Below are positions 19,171 to 32,921 of a stretch of DNA of 64,000 bases, piece after piece. Both the position numbers and the translations under genes were made by a program. Source of the DNA: Muribaculaceae bacterium (lineage in GTDB: Bacteria; Bacteroidota; Bacteroidia; Bacteroidales; Muribaculaceae). Every line of letters begins with the position of its first letter. Position 1 is the first letter of the stretch. The DNA lies in NCBI GenBank assembly GCA_011959405.1, contig BLLX01000004.1, forward strand, positions 1-64,000, given 5' to 3'. The notes beneath the pieces were generated by a model. That model was not told the origin of the DNA and searched no databases. It worked only from the letters and a program-made list of their open reading frames with translations.

Positions 19171-20727
19171 CTATTCCTGATCAGGCGCCAACGGTAGTGT
19201 CAGTGTAAAGGTGGTGCCGCGGCCGAATTCCGATTCGGCCGTGATTTCTCCGCCGAATTCCTCCACCATCTTCTTCACATATGCCAGACCGAGACCGAAA
19301 CCCTTCACATCATGACGGTCGCCGGTAGACACTCTGAAAAATTTGTCGAAAATCTTGCGCAGATCGTCTTTCCTGATTCCTATGCCCGTGTCGGTCACAG
19401 TGATCTGAAGTTTATTGTGGGGAAGATCCTCGGTGGCTATCTTCAGGATGAGAGGATGCTCCTCGCTGCGATACTTCACGGCATTGTCGAGCAGATTGGT
19501 GATCAGATTGGCAAAATGCATCTCATCCACCTTCACCAGTGAACGCCCGGCGGCAAGATCCAGTTCAATGCGTCCTCCCACCTTCTCCACGCGGAGCTTG
19601 ACCGAGTGGGCCGACGCCGCTATCACCTTGTTGGCGTCAAGGGCCACAAGATTCAGCACCGACTTCTGATTGTAGTAAAGCGACATCTGCAGGACTTTTT
19701 CAACCATGAAACGCAGTCTCTTAGTGTCGTCATTGATCACTTCCGCGATATGGCGCATCATCGTGTCCGATTTGCGCACCGAAGCGTCTCCGAGCATCTG
19801 GCCGGCCAGCGACAGTGAGCTTATGGGAGTTTTCAGCTCATGGGTCATATTGTTGATGAAGTCGTTTTTCATCTCGTTCACCTTTTTCTGACGGAAAGCG
19901 ACCATAATCGCATATATGAATATCAGCAGAAGAATAAATGTGAACGCAAAAGACGGTATCATGAACCTGATCGAGCTGAACAGATAGTCGGCTTTGGTCG
20001 GAAAATACACTTCAAGATAATTGATCTTGTTGATAGGATCGTTGGGAAACAGCGGCTGTGTGTACACCTCCTTGCGCTCCTCCTGCCGCGACACTCCCGA
20101 GGGAAATCCCGCCGTATGGTAGATCAGAGCGCCGTTACGGTTGGCCACAGCAAACTCAAACGGTATCTTCAGCCCGTTGTTTTCCAGTTCGAAACGCAGG
20201 AAATTACGCACCATCAACGAGTCGGCGCGCTGAGCTATGGGGCGATTGCTGCTGCGGGCAATGATATTTAGGATCACTTCGTCTATGAGTCCGCGCTGGT
20301 AAAGATAGCGCCCTCTCAGAGTTTCCTGAAGAGTTCTCGAACGCTGTTCGAGGTTGCCGCCGGCCTTCGGAGTAAGCGACGACGGCACCGGCGATGATCC
20401 CGGGAGCTTGTCGAGAGCATCCTCTATTGTAAGATTACCCCGGCGTCCGCTCGGAGTGGTGAAACTCATCGACACCCCCTCTGTAGAGGGTGTGACCTTA
20501 TATCTCTGGCAATTGTCCACCTGAGCCAGATTCTCTTCAAGAAAATGGCGGGTCTCCTCCTGCTCGAGCATCGACGATACGGCATACAGCGAACGGCGCA
20601 CACTTTCTTCAAACTGATCGTCGCGCATTCGCACCATATTATTCATGTACAGAAACTGCACATATATCAGACCGGCAAATGTAACGGCCATGATTATGGT
20701 GATAAACCAGATTGTGGATTTTTTCAT
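19171..20727 (-). CDS. rprX: Sensor histidine kinase, RprX-like
   Basis: Two TM segments; H-box MTHELKTPISSLSLAGQML, N-box LLDNAVKY, G-boxes DTGIGI and GFGLGLAYV; adjacent to RprY-like regulator. Confidence 0.85.
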   Translation of the reverse strand: MKKSTIWFITIIMAVTFAGLIYVQFLYMNNMVRMRDDQFEESVRRSLYAVSSMLEQEETRHFLEENLAQVDNCQRYKVTPSTEGVSMSFTTPSGRRGNLTIEDALDKLPGSSPVPSSLTPKAGGNLEQRSRTLQETLRGRYLYQRGLIDEVILNIIARSSNRPIAQRADSLMVRNFLRFELENNGLKIPFEFAVANRNGALIYHTAGFPSGVSRQEERKEVYTQPLFPNDPINKINYLEVYFPTKADYLFSSIRFMIPSFAFTFILLLIFIYAIMVAFRQKKVNEMKNDFINNMTHELKTPISSLSLAGQMLGDASVRKSDTMMRHIAEVINDDTKRLRFMVEKVLQMSLYYNQKSVLNLVALDANKVIAASAHSVKLRVEKVGGRIELDLAAGRSLVKVDEMHFANLITNLLDNAVKYRSEEHPLILKIATEDLPHNKLQITVTDTGIGIRKDDLRKIFDKFFRVSTGDRHDVKGFGLGLAYVKKMVEEFGGEITAESEFGRGTTFTLTLPLAPDQE

Positions 20728-20897
20728 TCGCTGTTTAGACTCGGAAAATTCCGTTTAGTTTAATAATTTAACACTTTTAGAGCAATTTTGTTTAATTTGC
20801 CAAGATGCAATAAAAACACAATGCCGCAAAAACGTTTTAACATTTCAGTGCAAAATTAACTAAACCGGGCTTACCAACCAAAGAATTAACGGCTTTT

Positions 20898-20929
20898 TTT
20901 GGATATGAAAGGCAAAAAACGTAACTTTG
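20898..20929 (+). promoter_or_regulatory. Promoter of the etfBA-acyl-CoA dehydrogenase unit
   Basis: TTTG (20898-20901), 20-nt spacer, TAACTTTG (20922-20929). Confidence 0.75.
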
Positions 20930-20988
20930 CAAGAGTTTTTTCTCACTACCGAATAAGTAACTAATTATTATATAACAATTTACAAAAT

Positions 20989-21861
20989 ATGAGCTTGAAT
21001 ATCATCGTGCTCGCCAAGCAGGTGCCCGACACCCGCAACGTGGGCAAAGATGCAATGAAAGAAGACGGCACCATCAACCGCGCAGCGTTGCCTGCCATCT
21101 TCAATCCCGAAGACCTCAACGCTCTCGAGCAGGCTCTTCGACTCAAAGACGCCAATCCCGGCTCCACAGTCACCATGCTCACCATGGGTCTTCCCCGCGC
21201 CTCTGAAATCATCCGCGAAGCAATCTATCGCGGCGCCGACCGCGGAGTCGTGCTCACCGACCGTGCACTCGGCGGTGCCGACACCCTGGCTACATCCTAC
21301 TCTCTGGCACAGGCCGTGAAGAAAATGACCGGCTACGACATCATCCTCGGCGGCCGCCAGGCAATCGACGGCGACACCGCACAGGTAGGTCCTCAGATAG
21401 CCGAGAAACTCGGTGTGCCGCAGGTCACATACGCTGAAGAGATCCTCGGTGTGGCCGAAGGCCATGTCACCGTAAAACGTCGTCTGGAGCATGGCGTGGA
21501 AACCGTGAAAGCTCCCCTGCCCTGCGTTGTCACCGTGACCGGATCGGCCGACGAATGCCGCCCGCGCAACGCACAGCGTGTCATGAAATTCAAATATGCG
21601 GCATCGCCCACTGAGCGCACACAGCTCTCCGACGAGCTGGCTCAGAGAGCCGACTCCCGCTGTCCGGAAATCATTCAGGAATGGAGCGCCGCCTACGTAG
21701 AGGCCGACCCCGAGCAGATCGGCTTCCCCGGATCTCCCACAAAGGTAAAGAGCATCGAGAACGTGGTGTTCACTGCCAAGGAAAGCCGCTGTCTCGACAA
21801 CGACGACGCCCAGATCGAGGAACTCATAAAGGAACTCATCACCAACCACACCATCGGTTAA
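20989..21861 (+). CDS. etfB: Electron transfer flavoprotein beta subunit
   Basis: LNIIVLAKQVPDTRNVG; DIILGGRQAIDGDTAQVGPQIAEKLG. Confidence 0.93.
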   Translation: MSLNIIVLAKQVPDTRNVGKDAMKEDGTINRAALPAIFNPEDLNALEQALRLKDANPGSTVTMLTMGLPRASEIIREAIYRGADRGVVLTDRALGGADTLATSYSLAQAVKKMTGYDIILGGRQAIDGDTAQVGPQIAEKLGVPQVTYAEEILGVAEGHVTVKRRLEHGVETVKAPLPCVVTVTGSADECRPRNAQRVMKFKYAASPTERTQLSDELAQRADSRCPEIIQEWSAAYVEADPEQIGFPGSPTKVKSIENVVFTAKESRCLDNDDAQIEELIKELITNHTIG

Positions 21862-21892
21862 TCATCACCCACTCCTATTTATATTATAGATT

Positions 21893-22924
21893 ATGACCAA
21901 CGACAAAAACAACCTCATCGTCTACTGCGAGTGGGACGAAGACCATGTGGCCGACGTCAGTCTCGAACTGCTCACCAAAGGCCGCGTGCTCGCCGACAAA
22001 CTCGGAGTGAAGCTGGAAGCCCTCGTAATAGGCCACAACCTCGGTGACGTGGAAAAGACGCTCATGCCATACGGCGCAGACGTGGTCTACAAAGTGGACG
22101 ACGCCCGCATGTATCCTTACACCACCAATCCCCATGCGGCCGTACTCATCAACCTGTTCCGCGAAATCGAACCCCAGATATGCCTTATGGGCGCCACCTG
22201 CATAGGCCGCGACCTCGGTCCCCGCGTAAGCTCATGCCTGCACAGCGGACTCACGGCCGACTGCACCTCACTGGAGATCGGCGACCACAAAGACGCTAAA
22301 TCAGGCAAGGAATACACCCACCTGCTGTATCAGATACGTCCGGCGTTCGGCGGCAACATCGTGGCCACGATCGTCAACCCCGACTGCCGTCCGCAGATGG
22401 CCACCGTGCGCGAAGGCGTGATGAAAAAAGAGATCTTCGACCCCGCCCACAAAGGTGAGGTGGTCACTCTTGACGTCGACAAATACGTAAAACCCGAGGA
22501 TTTCGTGGTAGAGATTCTCGACCGCCATATCGAAAAATCAAAGATCAACATCAAAGCCGCTCCCATCATCGTGGCCGGCGGCTACGGCGTAGGATCCAAA
22601 GAGAATTTCGACATGCTTTTCGAACTTGCCGAAACCCTTGGCGGTGAAGTCGGCGCCACACGCGCCGCAGTCGACGCCGGATGGGTTGAACACGCCCGCC
22701 AGATCGGACAGACCGGCACCACCGTACGCCCGAAACTCTACATCGCCTGCGGCATCTCCGGACAGATCCAGCACATCGCCGGCATGCAGGAAAGCTCGAT
22801 CATCATCTCGATCAACAATGATCCTGCGGCACCCATCAACGCCATTGCCGACTACGTGATCACCGGCAATGTCGAAGACATCGTGCCCAAGCTGATCAAA
22901 TATTACAAGAAAAACTCCAAGTAA
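21893..22924 (+). CDS. etfA: Electron transfer flavoprotein alpha subunit
   Basis: C-terminal FAD motif: GATRAAVDAGWVEHARQIGQTGTTVRPKLYIACGISGQIQHIAGMQ. Confidence 0.93.
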   Translation: MTNDKNNLIVYCEWDEDHVADVSLELLTKGRVLADKLGVKLEALVIGHNLGDVEKTLMPYGADVVYKVDDARMYPYTTNPHAAVLINLFREIEPQICLMGATCIGRDLGPRVSSCLHSGLTADCTSLEIGDHKDAKSGKEYTHLLYQIRPAFGGNIVATIVNPDCRPQMATVREGVMKKEIFDPAHKGEVVTLDVDKYVKPEDFVVEILDRHIEKSKINIKAAPIIVAGGYGVGSKENFDMLFELAETLGGEVGATRAAVDAGWVEHARQIGQTGTTVRPKLYIACGISGQIQHIAGMQESSIIISINNDPAAPINAIADYVITGNVEDIVPKLIKYYKKNSK

Positions 22925-22941
22925 GCCCCGCTTTCAAGATT

Positions 22942-24651
22942 ATGGCTAACTTTTATACTGACAATCCAGACCTTAAGCATCACCTGAGCCATCCGCTGAT
23001 GCAAAAAATAGTCGCCTTGAAAGAACGCGACTATTCCGAAGCCGACAAGTACGACTACGCGCCCTACAATTTCGAGGATGCCATGGACAACTATGACAAA
23101 GTCCTTGAAATCGTCGGCGAACTCTGCGGCACCACCATCGCCGACAATGCCGAAGACGTGGACCATCAGGGTCCGCGCGTGGAAAACGGCCGGGTGATCT
23201 ATGCCGACGGCACCAGCCAGAACCTCGAAGCCTGCCGCAAGGCCGGACTGATGGGCATGGCCATGCCGCGCCGCTTGGGCGGTCTGAACTTCCCCATCAC
23301 ACCCTACATCATGGCCGCCGACATCGTGAGCCGTGCCGACACCGGTTTCGAAAACCTCTGGGGACTGCAGGACTGCGCCGAGACAATCTACGAATTCGCC
23401 TCCGAAGAGCAGAAACAGAAATACATTCCCCGCGTATGCGCCGGCGAAACCATGTCGATGGACCTCACCGAGCCTGACGCCGGATCCGACCTCCAGTCGG
23501 TGATGCTGAAAGCCACCGAACAGCCCGACGGCACATGGCTTCTCAACGGCGTGAAACGCTTCATCACCAACGGCGACAGCGACATCCACTTGGTTCTCGC
23601 CCGCTCTGAAGACGGCACCAAGGACGGACGCGGTCTGTCCATGTTCATCTACGACAAACGCGACGGCGGTGTCACCGTGCGCCGCATCGAGAACAAAATG
23701 GGCATCAAGGGTTCTCCCACATGCGAACTCGTCTACAAAAACGCCAAAGCCGAACTCTGCGGAAGCCGCCGCATGGGCCTGATCAAATACGTAATGGCCC
23801 TGATGAACGGAGCACGTCTCGGCATCGCCGCCCAAAGCGTAGGTGTCAGCGAAATCGCCTACCGCGAGGCTCTGGCATATGCCAAGGACCGCAAACAGTT
23901 CGGCAAGGCCATCATCGAATTCCCCGCTGTATTCGAGATGCTCGCCACCATGAAGGCCAAACTTGACGCATCGCGCTCGCTGCTGTATGAAACCTCACGC
24001 TATGTGGACCTCTACAAGGCTTACGACGACATCGCCAAGGAACGCGCGCTCACTCCGGAAGAGAAAAAAGAATCCAAACTCTACTCCAAACTGGCCGACG
24101 CATGCACTCCTCTGGCCAAAGGTCTGAGCAGCGAATACTGCAACCAGAACGCCTACGACTGCATACAGATCCACGGCGGCTCGGGCTTCATGAAAGACTA
24201 TGCCTGCGAACGCGTGTACCGCGACGCCCGCATCACGTCCATCTACGAAGGCACGACCCAGCTGCAGGTAGTGGCCGCCATACGCCACGTCACCACCGGC
24301 ACCGTAAACCTGCTCATCGACTCCTATCGCGAGCAGCTCGCAGCCGGAATCAAGCCCGCACTTGAAACCGCCAAGGCCAACCTTGAGCAGATGACCGAGA
24401 AATACAACGCCGCCATAGCATCCGTACTGGAAGCCAAAGACACCGCATACGTTGACTTCATGGCACGCCGTCTGGTGGAAATGGCCGGCAACATAATCAT
24501 GAGCTACCTGCTCCTGCTCGATGCACAGCGCAACGACAGCTTCATCCGCTCAGCACAGGTCTACAACAAGATGGCGCAGGCTGTGGTCAACACCCACTCC
24601 GACTTCATCGCCAACTTCACTCCCGACCAGATCGAATTCTACAAGGCCTGA
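22942..24651 (+). CDS. Acyl-CoA dehydrogenase family protein
   Basis: MDLTEPDAGSDLQSV, RKQFGKAIIEFPAVFEMLATMKAKLDASRSLLYE, CIQIHGGSGFMKDYACERVYRDARITSIYEGTTQLQ. Confidence 0.93.
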   Translation: MANFYTDNPDLKHHLSHPLMQKIVALKERDYSEADKYDYAPYNFEDAMDNYDKVLEIVGELCGTTIADNAEDVDHQGPRVENGRVIYADGTSQNLEACRKAGLMGMAMPRRLGGLNFPITPYIMAADIVSRADTGFENLWGLQDCAETIYEFASEEQKQKYIPRVCAGETMSMDLTEPDAGSDLQSVMLKATEQPDGTWLLNGVKRFITNGDSDIHLVLARSEDGTKDGRGLSMFIYDKRDGGVTVRRIENKMGIKGSPTCELVYKNAKAELCGSRRMGLIKYVMALMNGARLGIAAQSVGVSEIAYREALAYAKDRKQFGKAIIEFPAVFEMLATMKAKLDASRSLLYETSRYVDLYKAYDDIAKERALTPEEKKESKLYSKLADACTPLAKGLSSEYCNQNAYDCIQIHGGSGFMKDYACERVYRDARITSIYEGTTQLQVVAAIRHVTTGTVNLLIDSYREQLAAGIKPALETAKANLEQMTEKYNAAIASVLEAKDTAYVDFMARRLVEMAGNIIMSYLLLLDAQRNDSFIRSAQVYNKMAQAVVNTHSDFIANFTPDQIEFYKA

Positions 24652-24693
24652 TCCACACACCATCCACTGCGGCATAAGCCTTACACAACAAAG

Positions 24694-24724
24694 CAGACGC
24701 CCGACCGATTCCGGCCGGGCGCTG
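24694..24724 (+). terminator. Hairpin terminator after acyl-CoA dehydrogenase gene
   Basis: CAGACGCCCGACCG-att-CCGGCCGGGCGCTG followed by TATTTTTATATA. Confidence 0.7.
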
Positions 24725-24753
24725 TATTTTTATATACACAGAGGAAGATCCAC

Positions 24754-25728
24754 TCAACGATAAAACGGGAGAACGCGCCGCATCACGCGCCCGGCAAAAT
24801 AACCGCCCACACACGCTGCCACAACTTCGGCAACCACCGTCAGCGCCAGCCAATCCTCCGGCACAAACCTCACACAGACACGCCAGGCAAGACCGATGAA
24901 TATCAACTGCAGGCCAAACACCGTCAGCGCCTGCGCGTTCAGTTTCTCAACCAACGGCACACGCCGACCAGACTGCTCCAGCCAACGGCACACAGCCAGA
25001 AGCCCTGCCGAGCCTGACACTCCGGCCGCAAACGTCAAAATCAGCGAATCGCCGAAATCGCGCACCGAATAATTGGTCATTCCCGTGATACAGAACAGCA
25101 CGCCATACACAACAAACAGCCCCGATGCCGCCGGCAATCCCACACACGCCAGAGTGTCACGCGCTCTCATCCTGAAGCCGCACCACATCATCGGAGCGAA
25201 AAAAAACGCCGAATCCAGACTCCACGGCAACAACACCGGCAGAAAATCCGCCATGCCGGCCACCACAAGACTCCCCGATGCCATCAAGGCCTGCCGTGAC
25301 ACGGAATCAGGCAACAGAATCAGGCGCAACACAACGTACGATGAAAACAAAGCCGTCAGAAACCACAGCACACTGTTGTTAAGCGTCATGAGCACCACCT
25401 GCCCCGGAGCATCCGTCCCCGGATACAGGCAAAACCTCGAATATGCGATACCGGCCAAAGACTGCGGCGTCACCTCCCTCCCCACTGCCAGAGAATACAG
25501 CAGACACACGGCACTCAGCGTCACATAAGGCACCACAAGCCCTCTGAACTTGCGCCGCAACGACAGCGAACCGGCCGATGTGGTGAAACCCGCGCAAACA
25601 AAAAACACGGCCAACGAAAAATTATCGAAAGGCACAGCCCACATGGCCCCGTCGGTATGGCTCAGAATCACCATCACAAGGGCCAACCCCTTGGCCATAT
25701 CCACATATCTTATACGCCGTACTGTCAT
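24754..25728 (-). CDS. Acyltransferase 3-family membrane protein
   Basis: N-terminal RRIRYVDMAKGLALVMVILSHTDG, ~10 TM segments. Confidence 0.8.
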   Translation of the reverse strand: MTVRRIRYVDMAKGLALVMVILSHTDGAMWAVPFDNFSLAVFFVCAGFTTSAGSLSLRRKFRGLVVPYVTLSAVCLLYSLAVGREVTPQSLAGIAYSRFCLYPGTDAPGQVVLMTLNNSVLWFLTALFSSYVVLRLILLPDSVSRQALMASGSLVVAGMADFLPVLLPWSLDSAFFFAPMMWCGFRMRARDTLACVGLPAASGLFVVYGVLFCITGMTNYSVRDFGDSLILTFAAGVSGSAGLLAVCRWLEQSGRRVPLVEKLNAQALTVFGLQLIFIGLAWRVCVRFVPEDWLALTVVAEVVAACVGGYFAGRVMRRVLPFYR

Positions 25729-25738
25729 AATCTACACG

Positions 25739-25776
25739 CAAAGTAACGAATTTTTAGCGTTTTTTCGTAACTTTGC
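25739..25776. promoter_or_regulatory. Divergent promoter/pseudo-palindrome between acyltransferase and ABC-F genes
   Basis: CAAAGTAACGAA ... TTCGTAACTTTG inverted arms; each arm contains a TTACTTTG/TAACTTTG -7-like element. Confidence 0.55.
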
Positions 25777-25805
25777 AGACGGTTTCCAATAAATTTACAA
25801 TCTAA

Positions 25806-28793
<2,988 letters not shown>

Positions 28794-28797
<4 letters not shown>

Positions 28798-29567
28798 AAG
28801 CGATGATCTATGCCGCCGGACTCGGCACCCGACTGCGTCCGCTCACCGACGACCGTCCGAAAGCACTCATTGAAGTGGGCGGCAAGCCAATGCTCCAGCA
28901 TGTCATCGAAAACATAAAAAAGGCAGGAATCACCCGTGCGGTGGTCAACGTTCACCATTTCGCCGGTAAAGTGATCGACTTTCTCGACCGCAACGGCAAT
29001 TTCGGCATCGACATTGCCATTAGCGACGAAAGCGACCGACTGCTCGACACCGGCGGAGGGCTGCTGAAAGCACGTCCGCTGCTTGACGGCGATGAACCGA
29101 TATTGCTCCACAACGCCGACATCCTCACCGATCTCGACCTGCGGCTCATGAAGATGCGCGGAGACGCCACGCTGCTTGTAGGCTCGCGCGGATCATCACG
29201 CCGTCTTGTCTTTGACCACAACGACGGCAACAACGGATCTGCTGACGGCAGCGATATGATGCAGTTGTGCGGATGGATCGACACCGCAAGCGGCGCCACT
29301 CGTCCAGACGGGTTCATATATGACCCCTCCCGACACACAACCAGATCGTTCAATGGCATACATCTGTTTTCGACGGCACTCTTCCCCGCCCTCGAAGACT
29401 ACAGCCGCTCGGCAGGCTCCGACGCATTCTCCATAACACCTTTTTATGTGGCCGCGTCCGGCACACACAGTATCTATGCCACCGAACCCGACGGCTACAG
29501 CTGGTTTGACATAGGCAGGCCGGAAACTCTTGCCGCGGCCGACAGACATCTGCGCGACAGGAACTGA
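28794..29567 (+). CDS. Sugar-phosphate nucleotidyltransferase, MurU-like
   Basis: KAMIYAAGLGTRLRPLTDDRPKALIEVGGKPMLQHVIENI; 4-bp overlap with kinase gene. Confidence 0.85.
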
Positions 29568-29579
29568 CCCGACTGTTTT

Positions 29580-32500
29580 TCAGCTCACAGGCAATTCCAG
29601 AATATCGGAAAGGATGGCCACGGCTGTCTCCACAGTATCCACATGTGCCACCGACATCGACCTGCGACCGTTACGGTCACGCAACTGACAACGGCGGAAA
29701 TTCTGCTGCAGATACGTGAGCATACGCCCGAACATAGGACTCTGATAATAGGCCACATTCGTCTCGTCGACAAAAAACAGATACATCTGTCCCTGCTTGA
29801 GCGACACTTTCTCCACACCGAGTTTACGGGCTATGCGACGCAATCTGGGCACCCGCAACAACTCTGCCGCCACATCCGGAATGCGGCCGAAGCGGTCCTC
29901 AAGCCTTGACGCGAACGCCTGCAGATCCAGCTCCCGCTCAATCCCGTCCAGTTCCTGATACAGGGCTATGCGTTCACGATCCTGCGGCACATAATCCGAC
30001 GGCAGCAGCAGTTCCATGTCGCTCTCGATCGAACAGTCGGCCACATAATCCTGCTCAGACTCATCCTGATCGGCAAACGTGTCGGCGAACTCTTCCGTTC
30101 GCAGTTCCGTCACTGCCTCCTTGAGAATACGCTGATAGGTCTCATAGCCGAGATCGGCGATAAATCCGCTCTGTTCGGCACCGAGCAGATTGCCTGCGCC
30201 GCGGATGTCAAGATCCTGCATGGCTATGTGTATGCCGCTGCCCAGATCGCTGAAACTCTCTATGGCCTGCAGACGGCGACGCGCCACCGGACTGACAGAC
30301 GCTCCCGGCGGCACCGCCATATAGCAGAAAGCCTTGCGGGCACTGCGTCCCACCCTTCCGCGCAACTGATGCAGCTCGCTCAATCCGAAATTCTGCGCAT
30401 TGTAGATGATAATGGTGTTGACATTGGGCATGTCTATACCGCTTTCCACTATGGTGGTGGCCAGAAGAACATCATAATCGTGGGCGGCGAAATCTATTAT
30501 CGACTTCTCCAGTTTTTCCGGCGGCATCTGCCCGTGTCCCACCACAGTACGAGCATCAGGCACCAGACGCCGCACCATATTCTCGATGTCATACAAGCCC
30601 TCTATCCTATTGTTGATGATGAACACCTGACCACCCCTCGACAGTTCGAAATTAACGGCATCGGCCAGCAGAGCGTCGGTCATGGAGCACACTGTGGTGA
30701 GAATCGGATAACGGTTGGGCGGAGGAGTGGTGATGGCACTGAGATCACGGGCGCCCATAAGCGAGAACTGCAGAGTGCGCGGAATCGGGGTGGCACTCAT
30801 GGTGAGCGTGTCGACATTCACTTTCATCTCTTTCAGTTTCTCCTTCACCGCCACACCGAACTTCTGTTCCTCATCGACCACCAACAGTCCGAGATCCTTG
30901 AATTTCACCGTCTTGCCGATCAGCTTGTGGGTGCCCACAATAATATCTATTTTTCCGGCCGCAAGATTTTCCAGAATCTCGCGCACCTGCTTCGGCGTAC
31001 GTGCACGCGACAGATAGTCCACTTTCACCGGAAAATCCTTCAGACGCTCCCTGAACGTGCAGTAATGCTGATAGGCAAGCACCGTGGTCGGCACGAGCAC
31101 CGCAGTCTGCTTGTTGTCGGTCGCAGCCTTGAACGCGGCGCGTATGGCTATCTCCGTCTTGCCGAAACCCACGTCACCGCATATCAGACGGTCCATAGGC
31201 CGCGGCGACTCCATATCGGCCTTCACGGCCTTGGTAGCCGTAAGCTGGTCCGGGGTGTCCTCATATATGAACGATGCCTCCAACTCATGCTGCATATAGC
31301 TGTCAGGCGAGAACTGGAATCCCTGCTCCTGCCGGCGGCGTGAATAAAGGCTGATAAGATCACGGGCTATATCCTTGAGCTTGGACTTCGTGCGCTCCTT
31401 CATCTTGTTCCACGCACCCGTGCCAAGTTTGTTGATACGCGGCTCCACCCCCTCCTTGCCGCGATACTTCGACAATTTATGCAGCGAATGCAGCGACACG
31501 AAAATAGTGTCGCCGTTGAGATACGTCAGCTTGATCATCTCCTGCATGCGTCCGTTTATGCCGGCCGAACGCACCAGCCCGGCAAAACGCCCCACCCCAT
31601 GGTCTATATGGACTATATAATCACCCGGCTCAATCGCCGCCAGCTCCTTAAGCGACAGGGCCACCTTGCCCGAACGCGCACGTTCGCTCTTCAGGCTGTA
31701 TTTATGGAAACGGTCGAATATCTGATGATCCGTAAATACGCACACACGCGACAGATGGTCCACAAATCCCTCATGAAGCGTGGAATCCACCGGTGTAAAC
31801 TCGATTTTATCCCCACGTTCGGCAAAAATCTCTTTCAGACGTTCATGCTGCTTCGGGCTGTCGGAAAGAATGAACAGCCTGTAGCCCTCTGATGCAAGCC
31901 GCAAGAACTCACCCGAGATAAGCTCAAAATTCTTATGATAAATGCCCTGCGGAGAGCAATTGAAATCAATAGCGGCATCCGACTCCGGATCCGTAGCGGC
32001 ACCTGCGGTAAATGTCAGGCGCCTGAATCCGGCCAGCCGTGCCGAGAAGTCATCCGGATCCACCACATGGGTCATGGCCGACCTGTCGCCCTCATCGGCT
32101 ATCGCCGCCGAATCGCTGAAACTCTCCGACGCTATCGAAGTCACACGTGAGGTCAGAATGGACACATCGTCGCGCACAGCCACCACGGTGGCCGGATCAA
32201 TGAATTCCAACAGCGATGACCCGCGCGACTGAGAAGCCACATTGGAAGATATATCCACCTGGTCGAGCTTACGCTCCGACAACTGAGTCTCAACGTTGAA
32301 CTCACGTATCGAATCCACCTCATCGCCGAAAAAGTCTATGCGGTAAGGCAGTTCATTACTGTAGCCGTAGATATCGAGAATCGAGCCGCGCACGGCAAAA
32401 TGTCCGGGTTCATAGACATAATCCTGCTCTTTGAATCCCTTTTCCCGCAACCATTTCTGCGTTTCAAAGAGATCCGTATCCTTGCCCACGGCAATGTGTA

Positions 32501-32921
32501 TCGTATGGTCGCTCACAGTCACCGGCGAAGCCACCCGCTCGGCCAAAGCGTCGGGATAGCTCACCACAAAGCGCAGCCTTCCGCCATGACCGTAGAGCCT
32601 GTTCATCGCCTCCTGTCGCAATATCTGCTGCGGAGCGTCGGGCTGACCGTACTTTATATGTCTCTTATATCCGGATGGCAGCATGACCACAGCATCGTCA
32701 CCGCAAAGCCTGCACAGATCGTGATACAGATACCCGGCATCGTCGGCCGAATCACCCACCACGAGCAACGGCGCCCGGGTTTTCAACAACGAAAGCATCA
32801 GCGCAGCCGACGATCCCGCCGCATTGGTCACACAGACACGCCGGCCGCCCTTGACGGCGGCCGACAGCGCATCTCCACGGACCGCGGCCGACAGCCGCGG
32901 CATAAGTTCTTCAAACGTCAT
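29580..32921 (-). CDS. mfd: Transcription-repair coupling factor
   Basis: 1113 aa; KxL RNAP interaction region, RecG-like helicase motifs GDVGFGKTEIAIRAAF, VDEEQKFGV, QLRGRVGRS. Confidence 0.95.
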   Translation of the reverse strand: MTFEELMPRLSAAVRGDALSAAVKGGRRVCVTNAAGSSAALMLSLLKTRAPLLVVGDSADDAGYLYHDLCRLCGDDAVVMLPSGYKRHIKYGQPDAPQQILRQEAMNRLYGHGGRLRFVVSYPDALAERVASPVTVSDHTIHIAVGKDTDLFETQKWLREKGFKEQDYVYEPGHFAVRGSILDIYGYSNELPYRIDFFGDEVDSIREFNVETQLSERKLDQVDISSNVASQSRGSSLLEFIDPATVVAVRDDVSILTSRVTSIASESFSDSAAIADEGDRSAMTHVVDPDDFSARLAGFRRLTFTAGAATDPESDAAIDFNCSPQGIYHKNFELISGEFLRLASEGYRLFILSDSPKQHERLKEIFAERGDKIEFTPVDSTLHEGFVDHLSRVCVFTDHQIFDRFHKYSLKSERARSGKVALSLKELAAIEPGDYIVHIDHGVGRFAGLVRSAGINGRMQEMIKLTYLNGDTIFVSLHSLHKLSKYRGKEGVEPRINKLGTGAWNKMKERTKSKLKDIARDLISLYSRRRQEQGFQFSPDSYMQHELEASFIYEDTPDQLTATKAVKADMESPRPMDRLICGDVGFGKTEIAIRAAFKAATDNKQTAVLVPTTVLAYQHYCTFRERLKDFPVKVDYLSRARTPKQVREILENLAAGKIDIIVGTHKLIGKTVKFKDLGLLVVDEEQKFGVAVKEKLKEMKVNVDTLTMSATPIPRTLQFSLMGARDLSAITTPPPNRYPILTTVCSMTDALLADAVNFELSRGGQVFIINNRIEGLYDIENMVRRLVPDARTVVGHGQMPPEKLEKSIIDFAAHDYDVLLATTIVESGIDMPNVNTIIIYNAQNFGLSELHQLRGRVGRSARKAFCYMAVPPGASVSPVARRRLQAIESFSDLGSGIHIAMQDLDIRGAGNLLGAEQSGFIADLGYETYQRILKEAVTELRTEEFADTFADQDESEQDYVADCSIESDMELLLPSDYVPQDRERIALYQELDGIERELDLQAFASRLEDRFGRIPDVAAELLRVPRLRRIARKLGVEKVSLKQGQMYLFFVDETNVAYYQSPMFGRMLTYLQQNFRRCQLRDRNGRRSMSVAHVDTVETAVAILSDILELPVS

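Noticed and set aside
20980-21849. 289-aa minus-strand ORF opposite etfB, and the 310-aa ORF 22903..23835 opposite the acyl-CoA dehydrogenase gene
   Set aside because: Antisense shadows of strongly conserved genes; His/Gly/Val-biased composition and no recognisable motifs
30228-31343. 371-aa plus-strand ORF opposite mfd
   Set aside because: Antisense to the conserved helicase domain; no independent motif
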